From assembly GCA_003248755.1 (NCBI GenBank), contig QFQW01000016.1, positions 1 to 54,807 of the forward strand: a DNA stretch of 54,807 nt, written 5' to 3'. Below the pieces are notes generated by a model. It ran no database searches, had not been told where the DNA came from, and was given only the letters and a program-made list of their open reading frames with translations. Below are positions 32,928 through 41,127 of this stretch, piece after piece; the first letter of the stretch is position 1, and each line of letters opens with the position of its first letter. Source of the DNA: Chryseobacterium sp. Lineage in GTDB: Bacteria > Bacteroidota > Bacteroidia > Flavobacteriales > Weeksellaceae. The translations under genes and the position numbers were made by a program.

Positions 32928-33065
32928 GGGCGTGCCCTCACCAACCCTAAGGCAACAGCTCGGGTCGGGCTGTCCACTGCAATCTTTTTTTGCATCACGC
33001 TTTGTCAGGCTGAGGCTCTCGAAGTCAAAGCAAAAAAAGGATTTCCGTTACTATCCCTCACGCGC
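32928..33065. repeat. REP-like dispersed repeat
   Basis: A GC-rich, imperfectly palindromic stretch: GGGCGTG at the left end opposes CACGC at the right, and ATCTTTTTTTGC opposes GCAAAAAAAGGAT in the middle. Its phrases (CGGGTCGGGCTGTCC, ATCCCTCACGC) are ones I associate with repeated intergenic elements in Chryseobacterium and Flavobacterium. It is not coding; the ORF that runs through it is an in-frame extension of the methylase gene. Confidence 0.6.
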
Positions 33066-33086
33066 TTCGCCAAGATTCACGCTTTC

Positions 33087-33120
33087 ACATTTTACATTGT
33101 ACATTTTACATTGTACATTT
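33087..33120. repeat. 14-base tandem repeat ACATTTTACATTGT, 2.4 copies
   Basis: Two exact copies (33087-33100, 33101-33114) and the first six bases of a third, just before the methylase gene start. Confidence 0.8.
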
Positions 33121-33135
33121 GTGAAAAAATTTAAA

Positions 33136-33906
33136 ATGCTCATAGAAAGCCTTCAAAACGAAAAAATCAAAAGACTAACCCGACTTCTATCTAAAAATCA
33201 AGATAGAAGAAAAGCAGGAGTGTTTATTGTAGAAGGTCAACAGGAAAACGAAAGGGCATTGCATTTCGGCAATCAGCCGGAAGAATATTTTATCTGTGAA
33301 AGTATTTTCAACGGAAAATTACCCGATTCAAAAATTCATTTTGTTTCGGATAAACTTTATGAAAAAATAGCTTATCGGGGAACTACGGAAGGCATTATTG
33401 GAATCTATAAATTGGAACAAAGAAATCTTGACGAATTCAAACCAAAACAAGATTCGGCAATTATCATATTAGAAAGTGTAGAAAAACCGGGCAATCTTGG
33501 AGCCATTTTAAGAAGCTGTGAAGCTTTCGGAATCAACGCTTTGATTGTGACCGACCCAAGGACAGATTTCTACAATCCAAATGTGATTCGCTCAAGTGTA
33601 GGTTGCTTATTTGGAATGAATATCTTTCAAGCTTCTAATGAAGAAACTTTAGAGTTTTTAAAAATTAACGACTATAATATCTTCACAACTTTCATGAGTG
33701 AGGATGCGAGAAATATTCAGGAGAAAAATTTGAAAACCAAATCTGCTGTTTTATTCGGAACAGAACATTCCGGCTTAAGTGATTTCTGGAAAAACAAAGG
33801 CGAAAATGTTTTAATCCCAATGTCCGGAACTATTGATTCTCTTAACTTGAGTAATGCAGCGGCCATTACTTGTTATGAAATATTAAGGCAGAAATTAGAC
33901 GTTTAA
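33136..33906 (+). CDS. TrmH/SpoU family RNA 2'-O-methyltransferase
   Basis: A 256-residue SPOUT methylase. It has an N-terminal substrate-binding domain (SLQNEKIKRLTRLLSK, VFIVEGQQENERAL) and the knotted SAM domain with motif 1 (LESVEKPGNLGAILRSCEAFG), motif 2 (LFGTEHSGLS) and motif 3 (IPMSGTIDSLNLSNAAAITCYEILRQ). It probably methylates a ribose in 23S rRNA or a tRNA. ATG 33136 is the start; the frame is open 210 bases upstream through a repeat element, which is not family sequence. Confidence 0.93.
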   Translation: MLIESLQNEKIKRLTRLLSKNQDRRKAGVFIVEGQQENERALHFGNQPEEYFICESIFNGKLPDSKIHFVSDKLYEKIAYRGTTEGIIGIYKLEQRNLDEFKPKQDSAIIILESVEKPGNLGAILRSCEAFGINALIVTDPRTDFYNPNVIRSSVGCLFGMNIFQASNEETLEFLKINDYNIFTTFMSEDARNIQEKNLKTKSAVLFGTEHSGLSDFWKNKGENVLIPMSGTIDSLNLSNAAAITCYEILRQKLDV

Positions 33907-34156
33907 ATTTAGAACTAAATTTATTTCCAATCCTTTTCTTTTAACAATTAAGTTTTTTGTTTTCAAGGTTGGAAGGTTGGACCACAAAATACATTAATTT
34001 CTCTTCTTAAAAGGTTTGTATGAAATTACAAGAATTACTTCAATAGATTTTATGAAGTCTTGAACCAATTGATTTTTTATATCATCTCATTTTTGATATA
34101 GATTCATCTATAATCATTTCGCCTGTAGACTAAAATTTAGTTTAATAAAAATAAGA

Positions 34157-34350
34157 TTGGGGAAATTCCTTCTGTTATTAGTTTTTATTTTAATCTTTCC
34201 GTTTTCAACATATCAAAAGACTATCCATCTGAATATTATGTTTAAGAGGAAAATCAAATCAATCTATTTGAACAGTGGGATTTTGTGGATTATACAGAAG
34301 GGAATAATTTAAAATTTGTAATAAAACAGCATTTTTTTTATAATATGTAA
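34157..34350 (+). pseudogene. Remnant of a small secreted protein gene
   Basis: One frame begins TTG GGG AAA and reads a signal-peptide-like GKFLLLLVFILIFPF. The next frame continues with NISKDYPSEYYV, a TAA at 34243, then EENQINLFEQWDFVDYTEG and a C-terminus FVIKQHFFYNM before TAA at 34348. The protein-like second part plus a hydrophobic start suggests a gene broken by a frameshift and a stop. The evidence is composition only. Confidence 0.35.
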
Positions 34351-34358
34351 TAGATTTG
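34351..34358 (+). promoter_or_regulatory. -7 box of the FKBP gene
   Basis: TAGATTTG matches TAnnTTTG exactly, 41 bases before the ATG at 34400. Confidence 0.45.
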
Positions 34359-34399
34359 CACCGATTGTTTAATCGGCTAATTATAATATAAATTATCAA

Positions 34400-35110
34400 A
34401 TGAAAAGACAGACTATCGCATTATTTTGCATAGCAACACTTAGTATTATTTCATGTGCTAAGGAAAGTAACAAACAAGATGACAGCAAATATACAGATGA
34501 GCAAAAAGCGTCTTATTATATAGGTTTAAGCATTGCTCAAAACCTGAAACAAGAAGGTTTCAAGGTAGATGCAGAACTTTTGACTCAAGGTATCAAAGAG
34601 GAAATGGACAGCACGAAGAAAAAGATGTTGCCAGCTGAAGAGATGAACAGCTTTATGCAAGATTTTATGATGAAGCAACATCAAAAGAAACAATCTGAAG
34701 CAAATGCACAAGGCTCTGAAAATAAGAAAAAAGGTCTGGAGTTTCTTGCGAAAAATAAGACTAACCCAAAAGTGAAAACTACTGCTTCTGGTTTACAATA
34801 TGAAGTACTTCAGGAAGGTGATGGTAAAACAAAACCAAAAGCATCTGATGTTGTACAGGTAAAATATACCGGAAAATTGCTCGATGGAACTGTTTTCGAT
34901 TCTACCGACAAAAATGGTGGTGCGCCAGCGGATATCAATCTGGGTGCTGTAATCCCAGGTTGGACAGAAGGAATTCAGCTGATGAGCAAAGGGTCTAAGT
35001 ACAGATTTTACATTCCTTCGGATTTGGCTTATGGAGACCAAGCTGCTGGAGGAGCTATTCCGGGCGGCTCTACTATTATCTTTGATGTGGAATTGGTGAA
35101 TGTCAAATAA
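34400..35110 (+). CDS. FKBP-type peptidyl-prolyl isomerase lipoprotein
   Basis: A 236-residue lipoprotein (lipobox SIISC, Cys19). Residues about 30-125 form the helical dimerisation domain of Mip/FkpA-like proteins; residues 130-236 are the FKBP domain (VQVKYTGKLLDGTVFDST, VIPGWTEGIQLMSKGSKYRFYIPSDLAYG, FDVELVNVK) with the usual active-site aromatic and Asp residues. It assists folding of exported proteins in the periplasm. The gene is followed by a terminator that is a duplicate of the clpB one. Confidence 0.95.
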   Translation: MKRQTIALFCIATLSIISCAKESNKQDDSKYTDEQKASYYIGLSIAQNLKQEGFKVDAELLTQGIKEEMDSTKKKMLPAEEMNSFMQDFMMKQHQKKQSEANAQGSENKKKGLEFLAKNKTNPKVKTTASGLQYEVLQEGDGKTKPKASDVVQVKYTGKLLDGTVFDSTDKNGGAPADINLGAVIPGWTEGIQLMSKGSKYRFYIPSDLAYGDQAAGGAIPGGSTIIFDVELVNVK

Positions 35111-35131
35111 GACTTCGTTACAATAAAAGAA

Positions 35132-35159
35132 AAAACCTCAGCAAATCAGCTGAGGTTTT
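35132..35159. terminator. Terminator after FKBP gene, copy of the clpB terminator
   Basis: AAAACCTCAGC (35132-35142) pairs with GCTGAGGTTTT (35149-35159). The same hairpin recurs at 36195-36223. Confidence 0.85.
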
Positions 35160-35198
35160 CTTTTAAAATAGTATTTAATATGAAGAAAAATTTAACTC

Positions 35199-35252
35199 TT
35201 ATTCCACCGGTCTGAAAACCAAACCTCTTTCCTCGAAATAATCTAAAGTGAT
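35199..35252 (-). pseudogene. clpB 3' fragment (last 18 codons)
   Basis: On the minus strand it reads ITLDYFEERGLVFRPVE-stop, against IILDYFEETGLVFRPVE-stop at the end of intact clpB. Homology stops abruptly upstream, so it is a leftover or duplicated gene end. The substitutions suggest it has diverged or comes from another strain. Confidence 0.8.
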
Positions 35253-35361
35253 TTTTTAAGTTTTCGGATCTAATTTTTATTAAGATTGAAATGTAGATGT
35301 AATAATCTATTTGTATATTCGTTAAGTTATTAATAACTTTATTGTTTAAAAACTAATTATC

Positions 35362-36165
35362 ATGAAAAATTTATTTTTTATTTTTGGTTTATCGCTTTTA
35401 ATGTTTAGCTGTTCAAGTGATGGACTTGAGGATGCTTCCAAAACGGAAGAGCCTTTTACTTATAGTAATGGTAAATTGTCTACAGGAAAAACATCTTCGT
35501 CTGGTTTGAATGCACCGACGGGTTTTGAATTTAGTGAAATTCCAGCTGGAAGTGAAGGTATGTTATTAGCATATTACCTTAATTGGCAAGATTTAGCGAG
35601 AAGTACGGTTTCAGATGATTTTACAATCGCGCCAAATGAAAGCTGGAAAATTGAAAATTTCTCTATTTTCATAATGAATCCTGATATTACGACAAATAGT
35701 GTTAGTTCAATTAAAACACTTGTTTTAGAAATTTATGACGGTGATCCAAAACTTAGTAATTCAAAAAAGGTTTATGGTAATATGAATGATAATGTGTTCA
35801 AATCTATATCACCTACTAATATCTACAGGGTTACAAATCTTACTACTTCTGATTCTATGAATGAACAAGCTAAGCTTGTTTATAAAGTTGATGCTAATAT
35901 TAAGGATTTAAACTTGCCATCTGGTCATTACTGGTTTAAAATGACCTTTAAATTTGATTATGGAGACGATTGGTTTTGGTTTGCTCCAAGGTTACCAATT
36001 ATTGGTAATGATTTTGATTCTTTCAATGCTTACTATCGTCTTGAAAGCACAGGCAATATTTATACTATAGATCAAGGTTTTTCAACACCGCAAAATCCTG
36101 TACAGCCTCCTAATGTAAAGTTTGAAACGCATTTTGAAATAGCAGGTACAAAAACCATAAATTAG
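35362..36165 (+). CDS. Lipoprotein of unknown function between clpB end copies
   Basis: A 267-residue lipoprotein (lipobox LMFSC, followed by SSDG, which may favour surface exposure). The mature part is beta-rich (LVLEIYDGDPK, GHYWFKMTFKFDYGDDWFWFAPRLP) with many aromatic residues, like a jelly-roll or carbohydrate-binding module, but no family is recognised. It is a single gene bracketed by two copies of the clpB 3' end and terminator, so it looks inserted. It has no promoter that matches the consensus exactly. Confidence 0.75.
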   Translation: MKNLFFIFGLSLLMFSCSSDGLEDASKTEEPFTYSNGKLSTGKTSSSGLNAPTGFEFSEIPAGSEGMLLAYYLNWQDLARSTVSDDFTIAPNESWKIENFSIFIMNPDITTNSVSSIKTLVLEIYDGDPKLSNSKKVYGNMNDNVFKSISPTNIYRVTNLTTSDSMNEQAKLVYKVDANIKDLNLPSGHYWFKMTFKFDYGDDWFWFAPRLPIIGNDFDSFNAYYRLESTGNIYTIDQGFSTPQNPVQPPNVKFETHFEIAGTKTIN

Positions 36166-36193
36166 TAAAATTTGGTTTTTTGCTTTATAAATC

Positions 36194-36320
36194 AAAAACC
36201 TCAGCCAAATTGGCTGAGGTTTTCTTGTTTAAAAATAGTATTTAATATGAAGAAAAATTTAACTCTTACTCTACAGGTCTGAAAACCAAACCTGTTTCCT
36301 CGAAATAATCCAATATAATT
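36194..36320. repeat. Direct repeat copy B, intact clpB 3' end
   Basis: The counterpart of 35131-35255; here the sequence continues into complete clpB. Confidence 0.85.
36195..36223. terminator. Terminator of clpB and of the inserted lipoprotein gene
   Basis: AAAACCTCAGCC pairs with GGCTGAGGTTTT-type arm (36195-36206 with 36212-36223) with flanking A and T runs. Confidence 0.85.
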
Positions 36321-38857
36321 CTGTCGCCATCGTTCACATTTCCTGCAAGGATTTCTCTTGATAATTTATTCAAAACTTCCTGTTGAATTACTCTTTTCAA
36401 AGGTCTTGCCCCGAAAACAGGGTCGTAACCTTTGTTGGTCAGATAATCTAAGGCATCTTGTGTTGCAGTCATAATGATATTTCTTTTTGCGAGCATATCA
36501 TTGAAACCTCTCAACTGATACTGAACGATTTTTCCGATTTCTTTTTTTCTCAAAGGCTGGAACAATACCGTTTCATCAATTCTGTTCAGGAATTCCGGAC
36601 GAAGGGTTTGTTTCAGTAAATCGAAAACTTCAATTTTGGTTTTATCAACAATTTCGTCCTGATTCTCCTCGGTAATATTTTCAAAATTCTCCTGAATAAT
36701 ATGTGAACCAAGATTCGAAGTCATAATGATAATCGAGTTTTTGAAATTTACTACTCTACCTTTGTTATCCGTCAAACGGCCGTCATCCAAAACTTGTAAC
36801 AACGTGTTGAAAACATCAGGATGCGCTTTTTCAATTTCATCTAAAAGCACCACGGAATAAGGTCTTCTTCTCACGGCTTCTGTCAATTGTCCGCCTTCAT
36901 CATAGCCCACATATCCGGGAGGCGCACCCACCAATCTCGAAACCGAATGACGTTCCTGATATTCACTCATATCAATTCTCGTCATATTGTTTTCGTCATC
37001 GAATAAAAACTCTGCCAAAGCTTTTGCAAGCTCTGTTTTTCCGACTCCGGTGGTTCCTAAAAATAAGAAACTTCCGATTGGTTTTTTCTCATCGCTCAAT
37101 CCAGCTCTGTTTCTTCGAATGGCATTGGCAACCGCTTCAATGGCTTCTTCCTGGCCAACCACTCTGTGATGCAGCTCTGTTTCAAGATGCAATAATTTTT
37201 CTCTTTCAGATTGAAGCAACTTCGTAACAGGAATTCCGGTCCATTTTGCAATGACCTCAGAGATGTTTTCAGAAGTTACTTCTTCTTTAATCAGTTCATT
37301 CTGATGGTTTTGCATTTCCAATTCAAGCTTTTGCAAAGCATCTTCTTTTTCCTTGATTTTTCCATATTGGATTTCAGCAACTTTTGCATAATCTCCCGCT
37401 CTTGATGCTCTTTCAGCTTCCAGTTTCAGGGATTCTATATCTTTTTTAATCTGGGTTAAATCCTCAGATTTTTGTTTTTCTTTCAGCCATTTTGCATTGA
37501 TTTCATTTCTTTGTTCAGAAATTTTTGAAATATCTTCTTTTAAATGGTCGATTTTCGTTTGATTTCCTTCACGAGAAATAGCTGCCAATTCAATTTCCAT
37601 CTGCATCAGTTTTCTGTCGAGAACGTCTAATTCTTCAGGTTTTGAATTGATTTCCATTCTCAATTTTGCTGAAGCCTCATCAATAAGGTCAATCGCTTTA
37701 TCCGGTAAAAATCGGTCAGAAATATATCTTTGAGACATCTCAACTGCAGCAATAATCGCTTCATCTTTGATTCTTACTTTGTGGTGGGCTTCATACTTAT
37801 CTTTGATTCCACGAAGAATAGAAATCGCAGACTCAGTATCCGGTTCTTCCACCATGACTTTTTGGAAACGTCTTTCCAGCGCTTTATCTTTCTCAAAATA
37901 TTTTTGATATTCATTCAAAGTTGTTGCACCGATAGCTCTTAATTCTCCTCTTGCTAAAGCTGGTTTCAGAATATTTGCAGCATCCATTGCGCCTTCGCCA
38001 CCTCCGGCTCCAACCAATGTGTGGATTTCATCAATGAAAAGAATGATTTGTCCGTCTGATTTGATAACTTCGTTCACCACCGATTTCAAACGCTCTTCAA
38101 ATTCACCTTTGTATTTTGCACCGGCAATCAAAGCTCCCATATCTAATGAATATAAAGTCTTATCCATCAGGTTTTCAGGAACGTCGCCATTGATAATTCT
38201 GTGAGCTATTCCTTCAGCGATGGCTGTTTTACCAACTCCTGGCTCACCAATCAGAATCGGATTGTTTTTGGTTCTTCTGGAAAGAATCTGCAAAACTCTT
38301 CTGATTTCTTCATCACGGCCGATTACGGGGTCAAGCTTACCTTCTGCTGCTAATTCGTTGAAATTTTTCGCATATTTATTTAAAGATTGATAAGTTTCTT
38401 CCGAGCTTGCAGAAGTTGCTTTCGAACCTTTTCTCAATTCTTTAATTCCGCCTTCCAAAAGGTTTTTTGTAACGCCCATATCTTTCAACATTTTTGAAAC
38501 TTCTGAATTGGTTTCTAATAATGAAAGCCAAAGATGTTCGATGGTCACAAATTCATCACCCATTTTTTTAGCGATGTTGGGGGCATCAAGCAAAACTTTG
38601 TTCGCTGATTGTGAAAGATAAATATTCCCTCCCTGAACTTTCGGAAGTTTTTCAAGATTTTCACGGTTGCGCTCTCTTACCAAAGTAGCATCTGCTTCAG
38701 ATTTTTTCAGTAAGAAAGGCGATATATTTTCATCTACCTGGAAAATTCCTTCAAGTAGATGTTGAGGTTCAATCTGTTGATTGCCAAATTCCATTGCGAC
38801 TTGTTGCGCAGCCTGGATGGCTTCCTGTGATTTTACGGTATATTGATTTAGATTCAT
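36266..38857 (-). CDS. clpB: ATP-dependent chaperone ClpB
   Basis: An 863-residue disaggregase acting with DnaK. It has the N-terminal Clp repeat domain (QYTVKSQEAIQAAQQ), first AAA+ module with Walker A GEPGVGKT and Walker B ILFIDEIHT, the long middle coiled coil (about 400-530) and second module with GTTGVGKTE, VVLLDEIEKAHP and the GARPLKRVIQ C-terminal region. Length is normal (857 in E. coli). It is a single gene; the 3' end is duplicated further left. No CIRCE or sigma-32 site was recognised upstream. Confidence 0.97.
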   Translation of the reverse strand: MNLNQYTVKSQEAIQAAQQVAMEFGNQQIEPQHLLEGIFQVDENISPFLLKKSEADATLVRERNRENLEKLPKVQGGNIYLSQSANKVLLDAPNIAKKMGDEFVTIEHLWLSLLETNSEVSKMLKDMGVTKNLLEGGIKELRKGSKATSASSEETYQSLNKYAKNFNELAAEGKLDPVIGRDEEIRRVLQILSRRTKNNPILIGEPGVGKTAIAEGIAHRIINGDVPENLMDKTLYSLDMGALIAGAKYKGEFEERLKSVVNEVIKSDGQIILFIDEIHTLVGAGGGEGAMDAANILKPALARGELRAIGATTLNEYQKYFEKDKALERRFQKVMVEEPDTESAISILRGIKDKYEAHHKVRIKDEAIIAAVEMSQRYISDRFLPDKAIDLIDEASAKLRMEINSKPEELDVLDRKLMQMEIELAAISREGNQTKIDHLKEDISKISEQRNEINAKWLKEKQKSEDLTQIKKDIESLKLEAERASRAGDYAKVAEIQYGKIKEKEDALQKLELEMQNHQNELIKEEVTSENISEVIAKWTGIPVTKLLQSEREKLLHLETELHHRVVGQEEAIEAVANAIRRNRAGLSDEKKPIGSFLFLGTTGVGKTELAKALAEFLFDDENNMTRIDMSEYQERHSVSRLVGAPPGYVGYDEGGQLTEAVRRRPYSVVLLDEIEKAHPDVFNTLLQVLDDGRLTDNKGRVVNFKNSIIIMTSNLGSHIIQENFENITEENQDEIVDKTKIEVFDLLKQTLRPEFLNRIDETVLFQPLRKKEIGKIVQYQLRGFNDMLAKRNIIMTATQDALDYLTNKGYDPVFGARPLKRVIQQEVLNKLSREILAGNVNDGDRIILDYFEETGLVFRPVE

Positions 38858-39377
38858 AATATTTTAGTTGATTGTTGTTGGTTTATAGTTAATTGATTAT
38901 CAAAATTTATACAATTCTTAATTTTTAAACAATGATTTTTGTTTTTAAAAAGCATTAAGAAAATAAATTTTTAAGGTTTAACTTCTTAATGCTTCGTCAA
39001 TCATTTAATTCTGAAACTTTAATTACAAAAAGCATTCTATTGTTGAATTTTTAATAATTACAGACAAAATTTCCGAATAATTAAATTTTCAATGAATTTA
39101 AAAAGACAGAATTTCCGAAAATGTAAAAATTCAATTAAAAATGATTGTCAATTTGTAATTAATTTCTGGAGAATTATTTTTTTTTAAATCTTAAGTGGAT
39201 ACGTTTTTACAGTTTCTTTGCCTTTCTGAAAGAATCTCAACATGGCGAAATAAACGTCTTAGTTTCCTCCGGAATGACAAAGTGATTGTTGAGTTTTATT
39301 ATGATAATTAGAAAGAGAATTCAAATAATTTTAATTCGGGATTTTTATTTATAAATTTGAGTGAATAAAATCTGAAC
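38858..39377. other. AT-rich divergent region with hairpin and direct repeat
   Basis: No gene is seen between clpB and the TPR-AraC gene. It holds a hairpin AAGCATTAAGAA (38950-38961) / TTCTTAATGCTT (38983-38994) with a 21-base loop, a direct repeat AGACA[A/G]AATTTCCGAA (39062-39077 and 39104-39119, 42 bases apart) and a GC-richer intergenic repeat remnant at about 39215-39290 (TCCTCCGGAATGACAAAG). Confidence 0.6.
39352..39359 (+). promoter_or_regulatory. -7 box of the TPR-AraC regulator gene
   Basis: TAAATTTG matches TAnnTTTG, 18 bases before a TTG start at 39378, implying a very short leader. Confidence 0.45.
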
Positions 39378-40949
39378 TTGAATCGTATCATCTTAATTTT
39401 CTTCGCTGTTTTTACTGTTTCATTTTGTTTTGGTCAGAAGCAAAATCAGGAAGACCTGTCCGGTTCCGAGACTTTGGATAAAAGTAAAATTTCTCCCGAA
39501 CAAATCATTGAACAAAGTATTAAAAAATTCGGTCAATCAATTTCTGATGAGGAAAAGTATGAAGTTCGGATGAAAATGGCGGATGCTTATCTGAAAATCA
39601 AAAAGCCGGATTTTGCAAAATCAACGGAAATGCTTTTTAAAGCGAAAGAGATTGCCGAAAAATTGGATAATACGAAACTGAAAGCGAAAATCTACGGTTC
39701 CATCGCCAATCAATATTCGTTTCTGAATTTTCCTGAAAAAATAAAACCTTATCTCGATTTGTCGAAACGAGAAGTCGATAAACTTCCAATTGGTTACGAG
39801 AAGAATTATCTGAACGCAAGATTGTACATAGAATATGGAAATCTGGAAGCCGATAAAGAGAATTTTCTCGTGGCGAAAAAAGATTATCAAAAAGCTTTGA
39901 AGTTTTTAGGAAATATCGGAAACCCCAATAAAAAGAACATTTTCCAATTTCGCAGAGCGTTCTATAATATGGGAGTTTCTTATGCGTATCTGAAACAAAA
40001 TGATTCGGCGGAATATTTTCTTAATAAAGCCTTAGCGATTCGTGATAATGAAAATAAGGAATTCAAGTATTTTATTTATAATAATTTAGCTAAAGTTTAT
40101 GCCGGTAAAAATGAACATCAAAGGGCAATTGATTCTCTGGAGGTTGTATTAAAAGAGGAAGCTTTCAAAGATAACAGACTGAAAGCCGATATGTACAAAA
40201 AACTGATTGCGTCTTACAGAGTTTTAAATAAAAAAGACAAGTACATCGAATATTCCGAAAAGTTATTACAATTGGAACAGGATGTGAAAGATAATAATCT
40301 AAAGGCAATTAATACGGCGGTTTCGGAAGAACAAAGGAATCTACTTGAGAAAATCTCGGATAAAGAAAACCATAACAATCTTCTGATTATTGGTTGTGGA
40401 TTATTGATTGTAATTGGAGGAAGCGGTATTTTTTATATTAATCAGAAAAGAAAGAAAGAAAAGATACTTTATCAGAATTTCATTTCAAATCTTGAGAAAC
40501 AAGAAGTAAAAGAAGTTCCTGAACCGAAGGAAATTGTTCAGCCGGAAGTTGAAGAAAAAGAAAAGATGTCTTTCTCAGTTCCAAGTTCTGCAGAAGCTAT
40601 GATTCTGGAAAAATTAGAAAAGTTTGAAGAATCTGCGAAATTTACCAATTCAAAACTAACAGTAGCGAGTTTGGCGGTAATGTTCAAAACCAATCCAACC
40701 TATCTTTCGGAAACGATTAAAAAATATAAAGAGAAAAACTTCAATAATTATCTCAATGAGCTTCGCATCAATTATATCTGCAAGCAAATCAACGAGCGTC
40801 CGGAATTTCTTAATTATAAAATAAGTTATCTGGCAGAAGAGGCCGGTTTTTCTTCTCACAGTTCGTTCACAACCATTTTCAAAAACGTTACAGGAATTTC
40901 CCCTTCGGCATTTTTAAGAGAAGCGGAAAAGAAACATAAAAATATTTAA
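39378..40949 (+). CDS. TPR sensor-type regulator with AraC DNA-binding domain
   Basis: A 523-residue membrane protein. Signal peptide or anchor 1-19 (CFGQ), a periplasmic TPR region (about 60-300), a transmembrane helix (334-354, LLIIGCGLLIVIGGSGIFYI), a coiled coil, and a cytoplasmic AraC/XylS helix-turn-helix domain (about 425-515: LTVASLAVMFKTNPTYLSETIKKY, then ISYLAEEAGFSSHSSFTTIFKNVTGISPSAF). It links an outside signal to transcription in one chain, a plan common in Chryseobacterium. The start is TTG (39378); no ATG is in frame nearby. Target genes unknown. Confidence 0.9.
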   Translation: MNRIILIFFAVFTVSFCFGQKQNQEDLSGSETLDKSKISPEQIIEQSIKKFGQSISDEEKYEVRMKMADAYLKIKKPDFAKSTEMLFKAKEIAEKLDNTKLKAKIYGSIANQYSFLNFPEKIKPYLDLSKREVDKLPIGYEKNYLNARLYIEYGNLEADKENFLVAKKDYQKALKFLGNIGNPNKKNIFQFRRAFYNMGVSYAYLKQNDSAEYFLNKALAIRDNENKEFKYFIYNNLAKVYAGKNEHQRAIDSLEVVLKEEAFKDNRLKADMYKKLIASYRVLNKKDKYIEYSEKLLQLEQDVKDNNLKAINTAVSEEQRNLLEKISDKENHNNLLIIGCGLLIVIGGSGIFYINQKRKKEKILYQNFISNLEKQEVKEVPEPKEIVQPEVEEKEKMSFSVPSSAEAMILEKLEKFEESAKFTNSKLTVASLAVMFKTNPTYLSETIKKYKEKNFNNYLNELRINYICKQINERPEFLNYKISYLAEEAGFSSHSSFTTIFKNVTGISPSAFLREAEKKHKNI

Positions 40950-41127
40950 TCTTTTATTTATCAAGGTTTTAAAACTTGTATTTGTTTTTTAAAATATGAT
41001 ATTTTGAAAGAGTAATGCTATTTTTTGATTCTTAAAGTATATACATTTACTTCATCAATGAGATAAAATATTTTTCTGATTGATATGATTATCGTAACGT
41101 ATTTTATTAAATCTTAAAAAATTAATT

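Larger units (their letters stand above)
33907..34399. other. AT-rich gap with a decayed gene
   Basis: No intact gene is present. The right half holds a frameshifted and stop-interrupted remnant (34157-34350) and then the promoter of the FKBP gene. The left half (33907-34150) shows nothing I can name. Confidence 0.6.
35131..35255. repeat. Direct repeat copy A, duplicated clpB 3' end
   Basis: About 125 bases roughly 88-90 % identical to 36194-36320, covering the clpB terminator, its 3' flank and the last 18 codons of clpB. The two copies bracket the lipoprotein gene. Confidence 0.85.

Noticed and set aside
32926..33135. 70-residue N-terminal extension of the methylase
   Set aside because: It runs through a REP-like palindrome and a tandem repeat; family similarity begins at MLIESLQ (33136).
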